DNA of 64,000 nucleotides from Halocatena pleomorpha (lineage in GTDB: Archaea; Halobacteriota; Halobacteria; Halobacteriales; Haloarculaceae). The notes under the pieces are model-generated. The model saw only the letters and a list, made by a program, of their open reading frames with translations, searched no databases and was not told where the DNA came from. Each line of letters begins with the position of its first letter. Position 1 is the first letter of the stretch. Both the position numbers and the translations under genes were made by a program. Positions 43,853 to 52,896 of the stretch are shown piece after piece. Location of the stretch: contig NZ_RRCH01000004.1 of assembly GCF_003862495.1 (NCBI RefSeq), forward strand, positions 1 to 64,000, read 5' to 3'.

Positions 43853-44809
43853 ATGACACAGGTCCAAGACGAAACCCGAACCCACCGACTCGATCCATCG
43901 TCGTTCGCGGGCGGCTACTTCCGGAACGCGGTGTATCGCCACTGGGATCCCTACGAAGACATTCCCGAGGAACTCCTTGAACAGGATCGCCAGCGCCTGA
44001 TCGCCCACGAGATGACAGAACCGGCGTTCGACGGTCTCCGCCGGACCCTCGCGCTGTTCGGCGCAGGCGAGGAGTCCGTGACGGAGGACCTCACGCCCCT
44101 GTTGATCGTCACCGAGGACGTGAACAAACAGATGTTTCTCACGTCGCAACTGTACGAGGAGGCGAAACACACCCAGTTTTTCGATCGGTACTGGCGGGAT
44201 GTGATCGATCCGGTCGCAAAAGAGCGTGGCTTCGAGGTGACCGCTCCCACGGATCAGCGGTATTTCAACGACGATTACGTGGCGCTGTTCGAGAAGACCG
44301 AGCAGGCGATGAACCGCCTCCTCACGGAGGATTCACCGACCAGTCGCGCGCGAGCGTACTGCCACTACCACCTCATCGTCGAGAGCGTTCTCGCGCAGAC
44401 CGGCTACTACGGCATCCAGTCGAGTTACAGTCCGACAGGGGCGGATCTCCAAGGCGGCGATCCCGTCCATCTCGAAGGACTCATCGAGGGCATCACTCGC
44501 GTCCGGAGCGATGAAGGCCGTCACGTCGGCTTCGGTATGCACGAAGTCCAGCGGCTCATCGCAGAGGACGACGTCGATCCCGAAATCGTGCGGTCGACCC
44601 TCCAAGAACTGTTGGGACACGTTGTCGGTTCGCTCGATTACGGTGACAGCGCAGGCGAACGACCCGTTGACGCCACACCGCTGATCGAGTACGCCACGGA
44701 GAAGACCACCCGGCGCATCGAGATCATTACCGACGCCGACGCCGATCTTCCACCGGTTGAGGAACTCGTCCACGTCGAAGGTGGACGGGATCTCTCGGCT
44801 GACACGTGA
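43853..44809 (+). CDS. R2-like ligand-binding oxidase (R2lox-type)
   Basis: This 318-aa ferritin-superfamily protein resembles ribonucleotide reductase R2. Metal ligands are visible: Glu73 in GAGEESVTEDL, Glu103 and His106 in YEEAKHTQFF, Glu177 in HYHLIVESVLAQTGYY, and Glu221 and His224 in SDEGRHVGFGM. Val76 (three after the first Glu) and Tyr172 (five before Glu177) fit the Val-Tyr cross-link pair described for R2lox Mn/Fe proteins. No R1 gene is adjacent. It is often mislabelled as ribonucleotide reductase beta. The physiological substrate is unknown, and a fatty-acid-like ligand is inferred from the family. Confidence 0.85.
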   Translation: MTQVQDETRTHRLDPSSFAGGYFRNAVYRHWDPYEDIPEELLEQDRQRLIAHEMTEPAFDGLRRTLALFGAGEESVTEDLTPLLIVTEDVNKQMFLTSQLYEEAKHTQFFDRYWRDVIDPVAKERGFEVTAPTDQRYFNDDYVALFEKTEQAMNRLLTEDSPTSRARAYCHYHLIVESVLAQTGYYGIQSSYSPTGADLQGGDPVHLEGLIEGITRVRSDEGRHVGFGMHEVQRLIAEDDVDPEIVRSTLQELLGHVVGSLDYGDSAGERPVDATPLIEYATEKTTRRIEIITDADADLPPVEELVHVEGGRDLSADT

Positions 44810-44843
44810 TCGTTCTCCGAAATCGGTGGCGGTAGATAACAAA

Positions 44844-44850
44844 TTATTTA
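44844..44850 (+). promoter_or_regulatory. TATA box for the 44875 gene
   Basis: TTATTTA lies 25-31 nt upstream of the ATG at 44875. Confidence 0.5.
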
Positions 44851-44874
44851 TGCAAACTGTAGTGTATTTTATTA

Positions 44875-45270
44875 ATGATTGATTTGAGTGCTGCAGCGAG
44901 TGACGCGACCACCCGGCGACTCCTTCGTGACGTTTTGATGGGCGTTCTCGCCGTACTCACGCCGGCTATATGGATAATCAGTGAATTGACGGTCGTGTGG
45001 CCGTGGGTCGGTTACGGCGTAGGCAGTATCGTAGTCGGATACGCCGTCTCGTGGACGGCTGTCGGCTATCGGATCGGCGCGTGGTTCACACGGATTAGCT
45101 CAGGTGGGCGGTTTCTCTGTATCGTCGTCGCCGCGGTCTGTATCTGGGGCGGGATTTGGACAACCGATCCGGACGTTCCGTCGATGATGAGTTTCGTTTG
45201 TGGTGGCGCGTCTCTCCTCCTTGGAATTTCAGTCGTTCGTCTCTGCAATCGAGTGGTGGCAGGATATTGA
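44875..45270 (+). CDS. Four-helix membrane protein, unknown
   Basis: This 131-aa protein has about four hydrophobic segments (roughly residues 18-38, 43-64, 80-96 and 104-122) and a polar N-terminus with RRLLRD. No family is recognised. A good TATA box supports expression. It is convergent with the Rieske gene, 58 nt apart. Confidence 0.5.
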   Translation: MIDLSAAASDATTRRLLRDVLMGVLAVLTPAIWIISELTVVWPWVGYGVGSIVVGYAVSWTAVGYRIGAWFTRISSGGRFLCIVVAAVCIWGGIWTTDPDVPSMMSFVCGGASLLLGISVVRLCNRVVAGY

Positions 45271-45328
45271 CCTCCTCCCGCGCGGATTCATGGGCCGCCG
45301 GACGTGCTGGCTCGAACCGTGCGATCGA

Positions 45329-45748
45329 TCAAAACTCCACGTTCGAGGTTGACGTGAGATCGAGATCGTCGGTTTCAGCGGGACCAAGGGCGACGAATTC
45401 ATACGCGTCGTCGGTGAGATACACCCCATCGTTTTCGATCGTTACATCGAGTGCGTTGAGATACGCCCCTTCACACGGCCCGTACGTACACTGGCCGGTG
45501 TCGGCGTCGAACATCGCGCCATGGTTGGTACAGACGATCTCGCCGTCGCGCAGTCCGGCTCCAGAGCCTTTGTCTAGGCGAATATGTGTAAGATGCTGAC
45601 AGTAGTTCAACCAACTGGTGATCGTTCCGTTTGAACGGACCAGTATGCCCTCCGTTCGCTCGTCGGTCGCCACCTCCCGAACGGTGAACAGCACTGTCGT
45701 CTCTTCTGGAACCTCATCTACTGGCGCGATGCGCTCACCGACAGTCAT
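45329..45748 (-). CDS. Rieske 2Fe-2S protein
   Basis: This 139-aa protein has the two cluster-binding loops of the soluble Rieske-ferredoxin type: NYCQHLTHIRLD (CxH) and CTNHGAMFD (CxxH). YGPCEGAYLNALDV follows at the usual position. There is no transmembrane anchor, so it is a cytosolic Rieske protein rather than a bc1 subunit. The redox partner is unknown; no oxygenase gene is adjacent. Confidence 0.88.
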   Translation of the reverse strand: MTVGERIAPVDEVPEETTVLFTVREVATDERTEGILVRSNGTITSWLNYCQHLTHIRLDKGSGAGLRDGEIVCTNHGAMFDADTGQCTYGPCEGAYLNALDVTIENDGVYLTDDAYEFVALGPAETDDLDLTSTSNVEF

Positions 45749-45906
45749 TACGGTGTCATTCGATCCGAATAGAGTTCAACGCTCTGTCTTGTATTGTTAT
45801 CTGTAGTGAATATTCAGAACGGTGTTGTGTCGGACTAAAAGGTATTGGAAGAAGCAAACGAACCCTCGGCTGATCCGGTGGCTCCATCGATACGTTTCCA
45901 GTTCAC

Positions 45907-48387
45907 TCAAGCGGTTGCTTGTGCTTGCCATTCCCTGATTCGGTCGGCGCTCACACCAGACACTTCGCTCGCTACCTCCTCAGCGGCTGCGTCTTGAAGC
46001 TCTTCGACCGTTGTGATGCCGGCCGATTCGAGCTTTTCGACGGTTTTCTCACCGACGCCATCGATGTCCTGAAGGGTCGAGACGGCGTGACGGTCCTGAT
46101 ACTCCTCGTAGTTGCAGATCGGACAGCCCAGTTCCCATGGTTCTTCGTCCTCGTCTTCGTCGTGGACTTCGAGATGCGGCAGCTCATGGTCTTCACACAC
46201 CGTGTCAGTGACGACGATCTCACCGTGACGAGGCAGCGGCAGCGAGTACTCACAGTCGGGATACCGGGTACAGCCAACGAGCCGTGAGCCGGTTCGGAGC
46301 TGTTTGATCGCCAGTTCACCACCGTGCTCTTCTCCACACGCGGGGCAGTTGCCGATGATCCGGTCTTCGGTTGCGTCGGCCGCGTCCGCAGCACACTGGG
46401 GGCAGCCGTGGACGAACGTGTCTCGTCCAGCCAACATCTTCACGTGGTGCAACTCGTGTTCATCACACGTCTCGTCCATCACTAGCGGCTCACCCTTGTT
46501 TGGCAGGGGGAGCGTGTACTCACAGTCGGGATAGCCGTCACACCCGATGAAATACGACCCATACCGGGACCGTCGGACTAACAACGTTTCTCCACACACC
46601 GGGCACGGTCCCAACGCTTTGTCTGCTTTCAACGCCTCGCGGAGATGCCTGCCGATCTCCTCGTGGGATCCATGTAGCTCCTCGAACACCCGTTGTAACA
46701 TTTCACGCGACTCGTCGGTCACCGACTCCAACGACGCCTCGCCCTCCGCGATCGCCGTCATATCCCGCTCCAACTGGGCGGTCATCTCCTCGCTCACGAT
46801 TAGGTCCGCAAAGTCCTCGGCGGCTTCTACGACGCCCCGCGCCAACGCCGTCGGTCGAGGCGGATCGTTTTCTATGTACCCCCTATCATATAATTTCTGC
46901 AGAGTGTTATGTCGGGTACTTTTCGTTCCTATCCCAACTGACTCCATCGTTTCGATGAGCCGCGATTGGCCTCGGCGGCGGGGCGGCTGGGTCTGTTTCT
47001 CTTCGAGTCGGACGTTGGTGATGTCGAGTCCGTCCCCTTCTTCGAGTGGCGGAACGTAGTTTTCGCTGGTGGAGCGGTAGGGGTACACGTCGTGGTAACC
47101 GGGATCGACGAGCCGTTTCCCGTTGGCTTTGAGCCGACAGTCGTTTGCGATGGCGACGACTTTGAGATGCTTCCACGTTGCGGGTTCGGCCAGCGTCGCA
47201 AAGAACCGACGGACAACGAGTTCATACACCCGCCATTCGTCTTCGTCGAGATCATCGGGAAACTCTCCGGTGGGATGGATCGGTGGGTGATCGGTGGTTT
47301 CGGTGTCTCCCCGACTGGGTTCGAGGTCCTCCAATTCAAGCAGCGTTCGGGCGTCCTCACCGAAACTGTGGTGGTCAGCGAACGCATCGAGCAATGCTCG
47401 GTGATCGAGATCCTCTGGATACACAGTGTTGTCGGTTCGTGGATACGTGATGTACCCCGCCGTGTACAACTCTTCTGCGATACTCATCGCCCGCTGGGCA
47501 GAAAGCCCGATCGAGCCTGCCGCACGGATGTACTGCGTGGTGTTGAACGGAGTGGGTGGCTCGTCCGTGCGGGTGCGCCGCCGAACGGAATCGACGCGCG
47601 CCTCGGTCGCCTCAGTCAACTGCTCGTTGATCGTCGTCGCAGTCTCTTCGTCCCAAATCCGTTCCTGTTCGGTGCCGTCCTCGCGGTAGAAGTATTGGGC
47701 TTTGAACGGCTCGTCGTCAATGAGGTCGGCAAACAGTTCCCAGTACTCCTCCGGATCGAACGCTTCGATCTCCCGCTCGCGGTCGACGATGAGTTTGAGC
47801 GTGGGTGATTGAACCCGGCCGACGCTGATGAAATCGTTGCCGAGCTGCTTGGCCGATAGTGAGAGAAAGCGCGTGAGTGACGCCCCCCACAACAGATCGA
47901 TGATCTGTCTTGCTTCCCCTGCCGCTGCAAGATCGAAATCGATCTCCTCGGGGGACTCGAACGCCGATTGAACCTCCTCGTCGGTGATTGAGGAGAAGCG
48001 AACGCGTTGGATCGGCCCACTGATCTCCTCGCGGACGAGCTCGTAGGCTTCCTTGCCGATGAGTTCTCCTTCTCGATCGTAATCCGTGGCAATGATCGCG
48101 GTGTCCGCGTTCCGCGCCAGCGACCGGAGTGCGGCGACGATGTTCTCTCGGGTTTCGGTTTTCACAACCTCCGCGTCGACGAGTTCGGACGGCTGGACGT
48201 CTCGCCAATCGGAATACTCCGAGGGAAAGTCCAGTCCGACCACATGCCCCGACAGTCCGATACAACGACGTCCACCCCACGAATACACGTTCACTCCGTT
48301 GTGGCGCTCCGTCGTCGCACTGCCGTCGCTCAGAATCTCCGCGATGCGCCGGGCAGCGTTGTCTTTCTCAGTGATGATCAGTTCCAC
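45907..48387 (-). CDS. topA: DNA topoisomerase I (type IA)
   Basis: This 826-aa enzyme relaxes negative supercoils by single-strand passage. The N-terminal TOPRIM (ELIITEKDNAARR, IIATDYDREGELI) supplies the acidic Mg site. GYITYPRTDN carries catalytic Tyr315, and ISVGRVQSPTLKLI is conserved. Three cysteine-rich zinc modules follow (CPVCGETLL...CDGYPDCEY, CPACGEEHG...CTRYPDCEY, CPICNYEEY). A C-terminal helix-hairpin-helix (LQDIDGVGEKTVEKLESAG) helps bind DNA. Length and order are typical of haloarchaeal TopA. Confidence 0.96.
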   Translation of the reverse strand: MELIITEKDNAARRIAEILSDGSATTERHNGVNVYSWGGRRCIGLSGHVVGLDFPSEYSDWRDVQPSELVDAEVVKTETRENIVAALRSLARNADTAIIATDYDREGELIGKEAYELVREEISGPIQRVRFSSITDEEVQSAFESPEEIDFDLAAAGEARQIIDLLWGASLTRFLSLSAKQLGNDFISVGRVQSPTLKLIVDREREIEAFDPEEYWELFADLIDDEPFKAQYFYREDGTEQERIWDEETATTINEQLTEATEARVDSVRRRTRTDEPPTPFNTTQYIRAAGSIGLSAQRAMSIAEELYTAGYITYPRTDNTVYPEDLDHRALLDAFADHHSFGEDARTLLELEDLEPSRGDTETTDHPPIHPTGEFPDDLDEDEWRVYELVVRRFFATLAEPATWKHLKVVAIANDCRLKANGKRLVDPGYHDVYPYRSTSENYVPPLEEGDGLDITNVRLEEKQTQPPRRRGQSRLIETMESVGIGTKSTRHNTLQKLYDRGYIENDPPRPTALARGVVEAAEDFADLIVSEEMTAQLERDMTAIAEGEASLESVTDESREMLQRVFEELHGSHEEIGRHLREALKADKALGPCPVCGETLLVRRSRYGSYFIGCDGYPDCEYTLPLPNKGEPLVMDETCDEHELHHVKMLAGRDTFVHGCPQCAADAADATEDRIIGNCPACGEEHGGELAIKQLRTGSRLVGCTRYPDCEYSLPLPRHGEIVVTDTVCEDHELPHLEVHDEDEDEEPWELGCPICNYEEYQDRHAVSTLQDIDGVGEKTVEKLESAGITTVEELQDAAAEEVASEVSGVSADRIREWQAQATA

Positions 48388-48537
48388 TGCGCTCTCCCTC
48401 CGTTGTCATTCTGCTAGGCCAACCGCTGCCCTAACTCTTTCGACACTCCCCACGAGAAACCGCACGATGGCGGCGGGATGTTTATGATCTATTGTCACAT
48501 TCGCCGTGAGTCATCGCAAGGAGGTGGGTAGGGCGTG

Positions 48538-50061
48538 TCACTTCTCATTGCTCTGGGAGTCGATCGCTCGGGTGGCGTTCACCATCCCGTAGCCGGATCG
48601 CTCATCGATTCCGTTTGCGCCCACATCCTCGGCCGTGAGAAACAGCGTCGTTCGCACCTCTGTGGGGGTTGCTCCGGGGTTCGCTGCGAGAACGAGCGCG
48701 GCAGTTCCGGCTACGTACGGCGTCGAAAATGACGTTCCGTCTTCGACAGTGATGCCGTCGATCGCCACCAAGTCGGGCGCAACCACGTCAGCACCACGGG
48801 CGCTAAACGATTTCACTGCTCCGTTGTCGACTGCACCAACGGCGATCACCCCCCGCGCGGTAGCCGGTGCTGCCCGGCCCCCGCGCGATCGGTACTGTAA
48901 CTCCTGATTGGCGAACAACTCAAGCCGGTCCATCGTAGCGGTGTCGGATTCGGATCGGATTGACACGTAATACTGCCCTTCGGGGACTGTCGTTTGAAGG
49001 TGTTCGAACGGCCGGCCGTCGTGGCCCGTCGCCTGTGCGACGACTGCATCAGTGCCGGGCTGGGCGCGGAGGAGATACAGATCGTAGTTCGTCTCAGTTG
49101 TGGGCCAGCTGTCCCATCGGAGTGTGAGCCGTACTGATCCACTGAGTGGTTCACCGTTGTTTAAGGGATTTATCTGCGTGTCATTCCGGAACGACACCCA
49201 GCTGTCCGTGGATCGATTGCCCGACCAGTACCGTTCGGCGTGGTTCCCGACGGAGGTGATGAACACTGTCTCCGAGGCGGCCTGTTGGGCGATCCGAGTG
49301 AGATTACTGGTTCTGTTTCCGGGGTGGGCGTAGTAACTGCCAGCGTCGACGATAATGTCGGCTCCTGAGCGCTGAAGCCATTTTACGGCGGCCGCATACT
49401 CTTCGGCTGTCGTTGTCGTCCCGACTGCAGCGAGCTGCAGCGTCGCGTTCGGTGCGGTGTCAGCGATGACGCTCGCTACTGCTGTCCCGTGTTTCCCGTC
49501 TCCGTTCGGATCAATCGTGGCGTAGCCACGGACCTGCGACGCGACGGCTGGGTGACTCGGTCGGAAATCGCTGTCGATGATGCCGACCGTGACGTTCTCT
49601 CCAGTGAGTCCACGCTGGTGAAGGCGCTCCGCAGCGATCTCGCTGACGCCTGACGCGATACGCCCGTCTCCGGCGGTTGTTGGGTCCGTGATCCGTATCC
49701 GGTCTGCGTGTGAGGATTTGAGAAACGGCCGAACGTCCGACATCGCCATCGAACCGTGGGCGTACCGTTGTCCGTTCTCGGTGGAACGGTGATTGAGCAC
49801 GAATGATCCGGAATAGTTCTCGCTGTGTGCGCTCGGTATGGTTCCGCCATTGATCGGTACGACGACCTCGACCTCGTTGTCGAGGGTCGGTGGCGGTTGA
49901 TACGGTTCCCGGTCGATGTGGTGTTTTAGACTCTCGATCACGTCGACCGACGATTCTGCTGGTCGATCGAATGCGAGTGAGGAATGAGAGAACGGAAACA
50001 CGAACGACGCACAGAAAAGTAGGGTGATCACGCCAACTGCGGCTTGCTCGCGTCGGATCAT
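48538..50061 (-). CDS. Subtilisin-family (S8) serine protease
   Basis: This 507-aa exported protease has a hydrophobic N-terminus (about residues 8-24, then an Ala/Phe-rich stretch) that acts as signal or membrane anchor, followed by an acidic pro-region. The catalytic triad is Asp163 in VGIIDSDFRPSHP, His191 in GDGKHGTAVASV and Ser in DGTSFSTPYVAG. The oxyanion Asn is in TSVGNHAERY. A beta-rich insertion (about residues 285-375) sits between Asn and Ser. It is probably co-transcribed with the upstream HTH-membrane protein gene (130-nt gap). Confidence 0.88.
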   Translation of the reverse strand: MIRREQAAVGVITLLFCASFVFPFSHSSLAFDRPAESSVDVIESLKHHIDREPYQPPPTLDNEVEVVVPINGGTIPSAHSENYSGSFVLNHRSTENGQRYAHGSMAMSDVRPFLKSSHADRIRITDPTTAGDGRIASGVSEIAAERLHQRGLTGENVTVGIIDSDFRPSHPAVASQVRGYATIDPNGDGKHGTAVASVIADTAPNATLQLAAVGTTTTAEEYAAAVKWLQRSGADIIVDAGSYYAHPGNRTSNLTRIAQQAASETVFITSVGNHAERYWSGNRSTDSWVSFRNDTQINPLNNGEPLSGSVRLTLRWDSWPTTETNYDLYLLRAQPGTDAVVAQATGHDGRPFEHLQTTVPEGQYYVSIRSESDTATMDRLELFANQELQYRSRGGRAAPATARGVIAVGAVDNGAVKSFSARGADVVAPDLVAIDGITVEDGTSFSTPYVAGTAALVLAANPGATPTEVRTTLFLTAEDVGANGIDERSGYGMVNATRAIDSQSNEK

Positions 50062-50190
50062 CGTCGTCGACGCTTCCCCTGTTTCGCTCCTCGATCTTGC
50101 CTGTGTCCGTCTGTAGGGTGTTCATCCTGCCCCAACGGACGTGATACACGAATGACGCCCCGTCTGGATGGTGATTCGAGGGCGTTCATC

Positions 50191-50817
50191 TCATCCTGTG
50201 ATCAGTTCACGGAGCGCCTCCCTGTGCTGTACCACGATCACGAACAGGAGTACGAGCACTCCTCCGGCGAAAAAGATCACGCCGGGCGGGACGCCGAGTG
50301 GTGAGAGTCCCACTGCTCCACTGTTTCCTAGCGCGTCCCCAGCGCGCGGGAGCTGTTCCCCCGTCGTCCTGTCGATCGTCGGCGTGACGATCCACTGAAC
50401 GAGGAGGCTCACGATCCCGAGCAGTCCGATGACCGACATCAGCCCCCGAAGCGAGTCGAGAAAACTGTGTTTTCGCTCCTCTCGGCCGACGAACACCACG
50501 AGTGGTTCCTCGCTCGGCGCGTAGACGCTCATCTCTCGACCTTTCTCCGAATAACGCGTATCAGCAACACGGACAGCGTCCACTTGTTTTAGCTTCGAGA
50601 GATGGTGACGGGCGTTCTGTACCGAGGTATCGACGCGAGTCGCCACCTCTGAAGCGGTTTGTGGTTCCTCATGCAGTGCTGTGAGGATTGCACGTGCGGT
50701 GTCCGAAGAAAGCGAAGCCAACAAGTCTCCTGTATCATCGCTGTCCAGCCACAACGTCCGAGGATCACCGTTCTGCTCCGAACTAGCGTTCGTGCCAGTC
50801 GGCAACAGCCCTGACAT
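50191..50817 (-). CDS. Membrane-bound ArsR-like HTH regulator
   Basis: This 208-aa protein has a winged HTH (about residues 28-105: LLASLSSDTARAILTALHEE, SEVATRVDTSVQNARHHLSKL, then a wing). Two transmembrane helices follow (about residues 122-143 and 175-197), connected by a Gly/Pro-rich loop. It could sense signals at the membrane and regulate the downstream exported protease; this is inferred from position only. Haloarchaea have many such HTH-membrane proteins. Confidence 0.8.
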   Translation of the reverse strand: MSGLLPTGTNASSEQNGDPRTLWLDSDDTGDLLASLSSDTARAILTALHEEPQTASEVATRVDTSVQNARHHLSKLKQVDAVRVADTRYSEKGREMSVYAPSEEPLVVFVGREERKHSFLDSLRGLMSVIGLLGIVSLLVQWIVTPTIDRTTGEQLPRAGDALGNSGAVGLSPLGVPPGVIFFAGGVLVLLFVIVVQHREALRELITG

Positions 50818-50884
50818 TGAATTCCAATAACCGCTGGAAATACAAATAGTTGCGGTAAGTATTTCCGCCCACGTCAGAACGCCA

Positions 50885-52357
50885 TTAAATGAGTTGTTCT
50901 TCTAGCAGTTCATTCACAGTTTGTGGGTCCGCACTGCCGCCAGTAGCGGCCATAACCTGTCCGACGAGGTAGTTGAGCGCGCCGTCTTCGCCAGCGTGGT
51001 AGTCCTCGACTGCCTCTGGATTGTTCTCGATGGCGTTTTCGACAGCACTCGCTACCACATCGTCGTCTGTTTTTCCGAGTCCTTCGCGCTCGACGATCTC
51101 TTCGGGTGTGAGATTCTCGTCTAGCATCGTCCGCAGAACGATTTCTTCCGCGTTTTTCTCGGTGATCTCGTCGGTCCAGACGAGTTCTAACAACCGGACG
51201 AACGCCTCGCGGTCGACCGACGAGAGCGTCATGTCGCGGTAGTTCAACTCCCCGAGAAGCAGGTCAGCAACCCATGTGGCCACGAAGTCGGGATCGAACG
51301 TATCAGCCAGTGACTCATAGAAGTCAGCGATCCGCTTTGTGGAGGTGAGTTTCGAGGCGGTCTCTTCGCCCACGCCGTATTCCGCTCTAAACCGCTCTCT
51401 GCGCGCGTCAGGCAGTTCGGGAATCTCGATCTCGTCTTTCCACGACGCGACGCGAAGCGGCGGGATGTCGGCTTCGCGGAAGTACCGATAATCTTTCTGG
51501 GTTTCTTTCGATCGCATCGACACTGTTACGCCCCGATCCTCGTCCCAGTGGCGGGTTTCCTGTTCGATCGCCCGGCCGCGTTGGATCGCGTTGCGCTGGC
51601 GGGTGATCTCGTAGGCCAGCGCCTTCTCGGCTCCTTTGTGGCTGGAGATGTTTTTCACCTCGGTCCGGTTCGCTGACGCGAGCGTCTCCGCATCGATTGT
51701 GCCGTCGTCTGTCTCGCTGGTCGCTACTAACGAGATGTTGGCGTCGACGCGCAACGACCCGTCGCGTTCGGCGTCGAATACGCCGAGATATTCGAGTACC
51801 TCTTCCAGTTTTGCGAGGAACGCCCGCACTTCCTCTGGACTACGGAAATCTGGTCGTGTGACGATTTCCATCAGGGGCATTCCGGCGCGGTTGTAGTCGA
51901 CTTTCGTGTACTCCGCACGTTCGATGCTTCCCCCTTCGTGTTTTAGACTCCCTGGGTCTTCCTCAAGGTGGGCGCGTTCGATTCCGATCACACGGCGGGC
52001 TCCTGAAACAGAGAGTTCGAGGCTGCCGTCCTGACAGATCGGATTGTCGTACTGGGTGATCTGGAAGTTCTTGGGCAGATCTGGGTAGTAGTAGTTTTTC
52101 CGGTGAAATCGCGTTTGTTCGGGAATCTCGGCGTCGAGCGCCTTCCCGACCATGACGGCCATCTCGACCGCCTGCTCGTTCACCACCGGTAACGCTCCCG
52201 GAAGGCCGAGACAGACCGGACAGGTGTGTGTGTTCGGATCGGCGTCGGCGCTATCGGTCGAACAGCCACAGAAGATTTTCGACTCGGTTTCGAGTTGGAC
52301 GTGCACCTCCAACCCCATAACCGCGGCGAGATCGCGCGTTCGCGTCGCTTGGCTCAT
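50885..52357 (-). CDS. gatB: Aspartyl/glutamyl-tRNA amidotransferase subunit B
   Basis: This 490-aa subunit of GatCAB phosphorylates Glu or Asp on misacylated tRNA and positions it for amidation. The start MSQATRTRDLAAVMGLEVHVQLETESKIFCGC (in parts) shows GLEVHVQL and the zinc Cys pair later completed by CPVCLGLPG. YYYPDLPKNFQITQYD and RAGMPLMEIVTRPDF are conserved. The C-terminal YqeY domain ends MAATGGSADPQTVNELLEE. The ATG at 52357 is chosen: the 44-codon in-frame extension translates an adjacent palindromic repeat and is not protein. No gatA or gatC is adjacent. Confidence 0.95.
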   Translation of the reverse strand: MSQATRTRDLAAVMGLEVHVQLETESKIFCGCSTDSADADPNTHTCPVCLGLPGALPVVNEQAVEMAVMVGKALDAEIPEQTRFHRKNYYYPDLPKNFQITQYDNPICQDGSLELSVSGARRVIGIERAHLEEDPGSLKHEGGSIERAEYTKVDYNRAGMPLMEIVTRPDFRSPEEVRAFLAKLEEVLEYLGVFDAERDGSLRVDANISLVATSETDDGTIDAETLASANRTEVKNISSHKGAEKALAYEITRQRNAIQRGRAIEQETRHWDEDRGVTVSMRSKETQKDYRYFREADIPPLRVASWKDEIEIPELPDARRERFRAEYGVGEETASKLTSTKRIADFYESLADTFDPDFVATWVADLLLGELNYRDMTLSSVDREAFVRLLELVWTDEITEKNAEEIVLRTMLDENLTPEEIVEREGLGKTDDDVVASAVENAIENNPEAVEDYHAGEDGALNYLVGQVMAATGGSADPQTVNELLEEQLI

Positions 52358-52400
52358 TATTGAGTGCAACCGGCCGCGCGCGCTAAAGGCTATCGCACCA

Positions 52401-52564
52401 CCACCTTTTTTCCGCTCGGGTGGCTGCGCCACCCTCACCGCGCGAGACGGTCGCTCACTCCGTTCGCGCTGCGACTCGCTGGTTCCCACTCGCTACCGCT
52501 CGCGGGAACGCAAAAAATCTGGACCAAAAAAGGCCGCTCGCTCCGCTTTGCTACGCTCGCGGTG
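52401..52564 (-). repeat. T-tract palindrome module, copy B (long form)
   Basis: On the minus strand this copy has the same elements as 679-763: GCGAGCG...GGCC, T6, GGTCCAGA, T6, hairpin GGGTGGCGCAGCCACCC, AAAAAAGG. About 75 extra bases lie inside (GCGTTCCCGCGAGCGG... through ...GTCTCGCGCG) and contain further GC-rich inverted repeats. It sits 44 nt upstream of the gatB start, so the gatB promoter must fall within the remaining gap or the module edge. Confidence 0.7.
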
Positions 52565-52750
52565 ACTACACCTGCGTCTTCCGCCGCCGCGACCGCCTCC
52601 GCCCCGCCACCGCCTCCGCTTGCCCCTCCGCTATTCGGAGTGATCCCCTTGAGGGAAAGCTAATTTGGAAGACAATAGCGTCCGATCTCGATGTTCGTGC
52701 AATCCATCGAGCAACCGCTGATGGGATTAATTGTTAGTGTGATATAACAC

Positions 52751-52757
52751 TTTTATT
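52751..52757 (+). promoter_or_regulatory. TATA box for the 26-codon ORF/zinc-ribbon transcript
   Basis: TTTTATT lies 22-28 nt upstream of the ATG at 52779, an ideal leaderless spacing. It is the only good promoter before the zinc-ribbon gene. Confidence 0.55.
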
Positions 52758-52778
52758 CCATCAGTACCTTTATGTGTG

Positions 52779-52859
52779 ATGGGGCAAGGAACGATAGATG
52801 AGAACGCTTGCGTGCGCCATGGGGCGTGTGCGTTCATGTTGAACGCGCCGGGTGTATAG
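52779..52859 (+). CDS. Leaderless 26-codon upstream ORF
   Basis: The frame starts MGQGTIDENACVRHGACAFM and ends APGV before TAG. Its ATG is correctly spaced from a TATA box, so it should be the first ORF on the transcript. It has two Cys and one His but no known family. The 3' part overlaps RNA hairpins (GCGTTC...GAACGC near 52831-52847 and GGGTG...CACCC near 52850-52866), so translating it could melt structure before the downstream gene, as a leader peptide would. Function is inferred from layout only. Confidence 0.45.
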   Translation: MGQGTIDENACVRHGACAFMLNAPGV

Positions 52860-52896
52860 GGCACCCGACGCTGGGGTTCTCACGACAGAGAAACCC

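Noticed and set aside
42647-44170. 507-codon minus-strand open frame
   Set aside because: It is a shadow of hisA and the R2-like oxidase gene; composition is basic and Arg/His-rich, unlike haloarchaeal proteins, while the plus-strand genes carry clear motifs.
52358-52489. N-terminal extension of GatB
   Set aside because: The extra 44 codons translate the palindromic module; conserved GatB sequence begins at the ATG at 52357.
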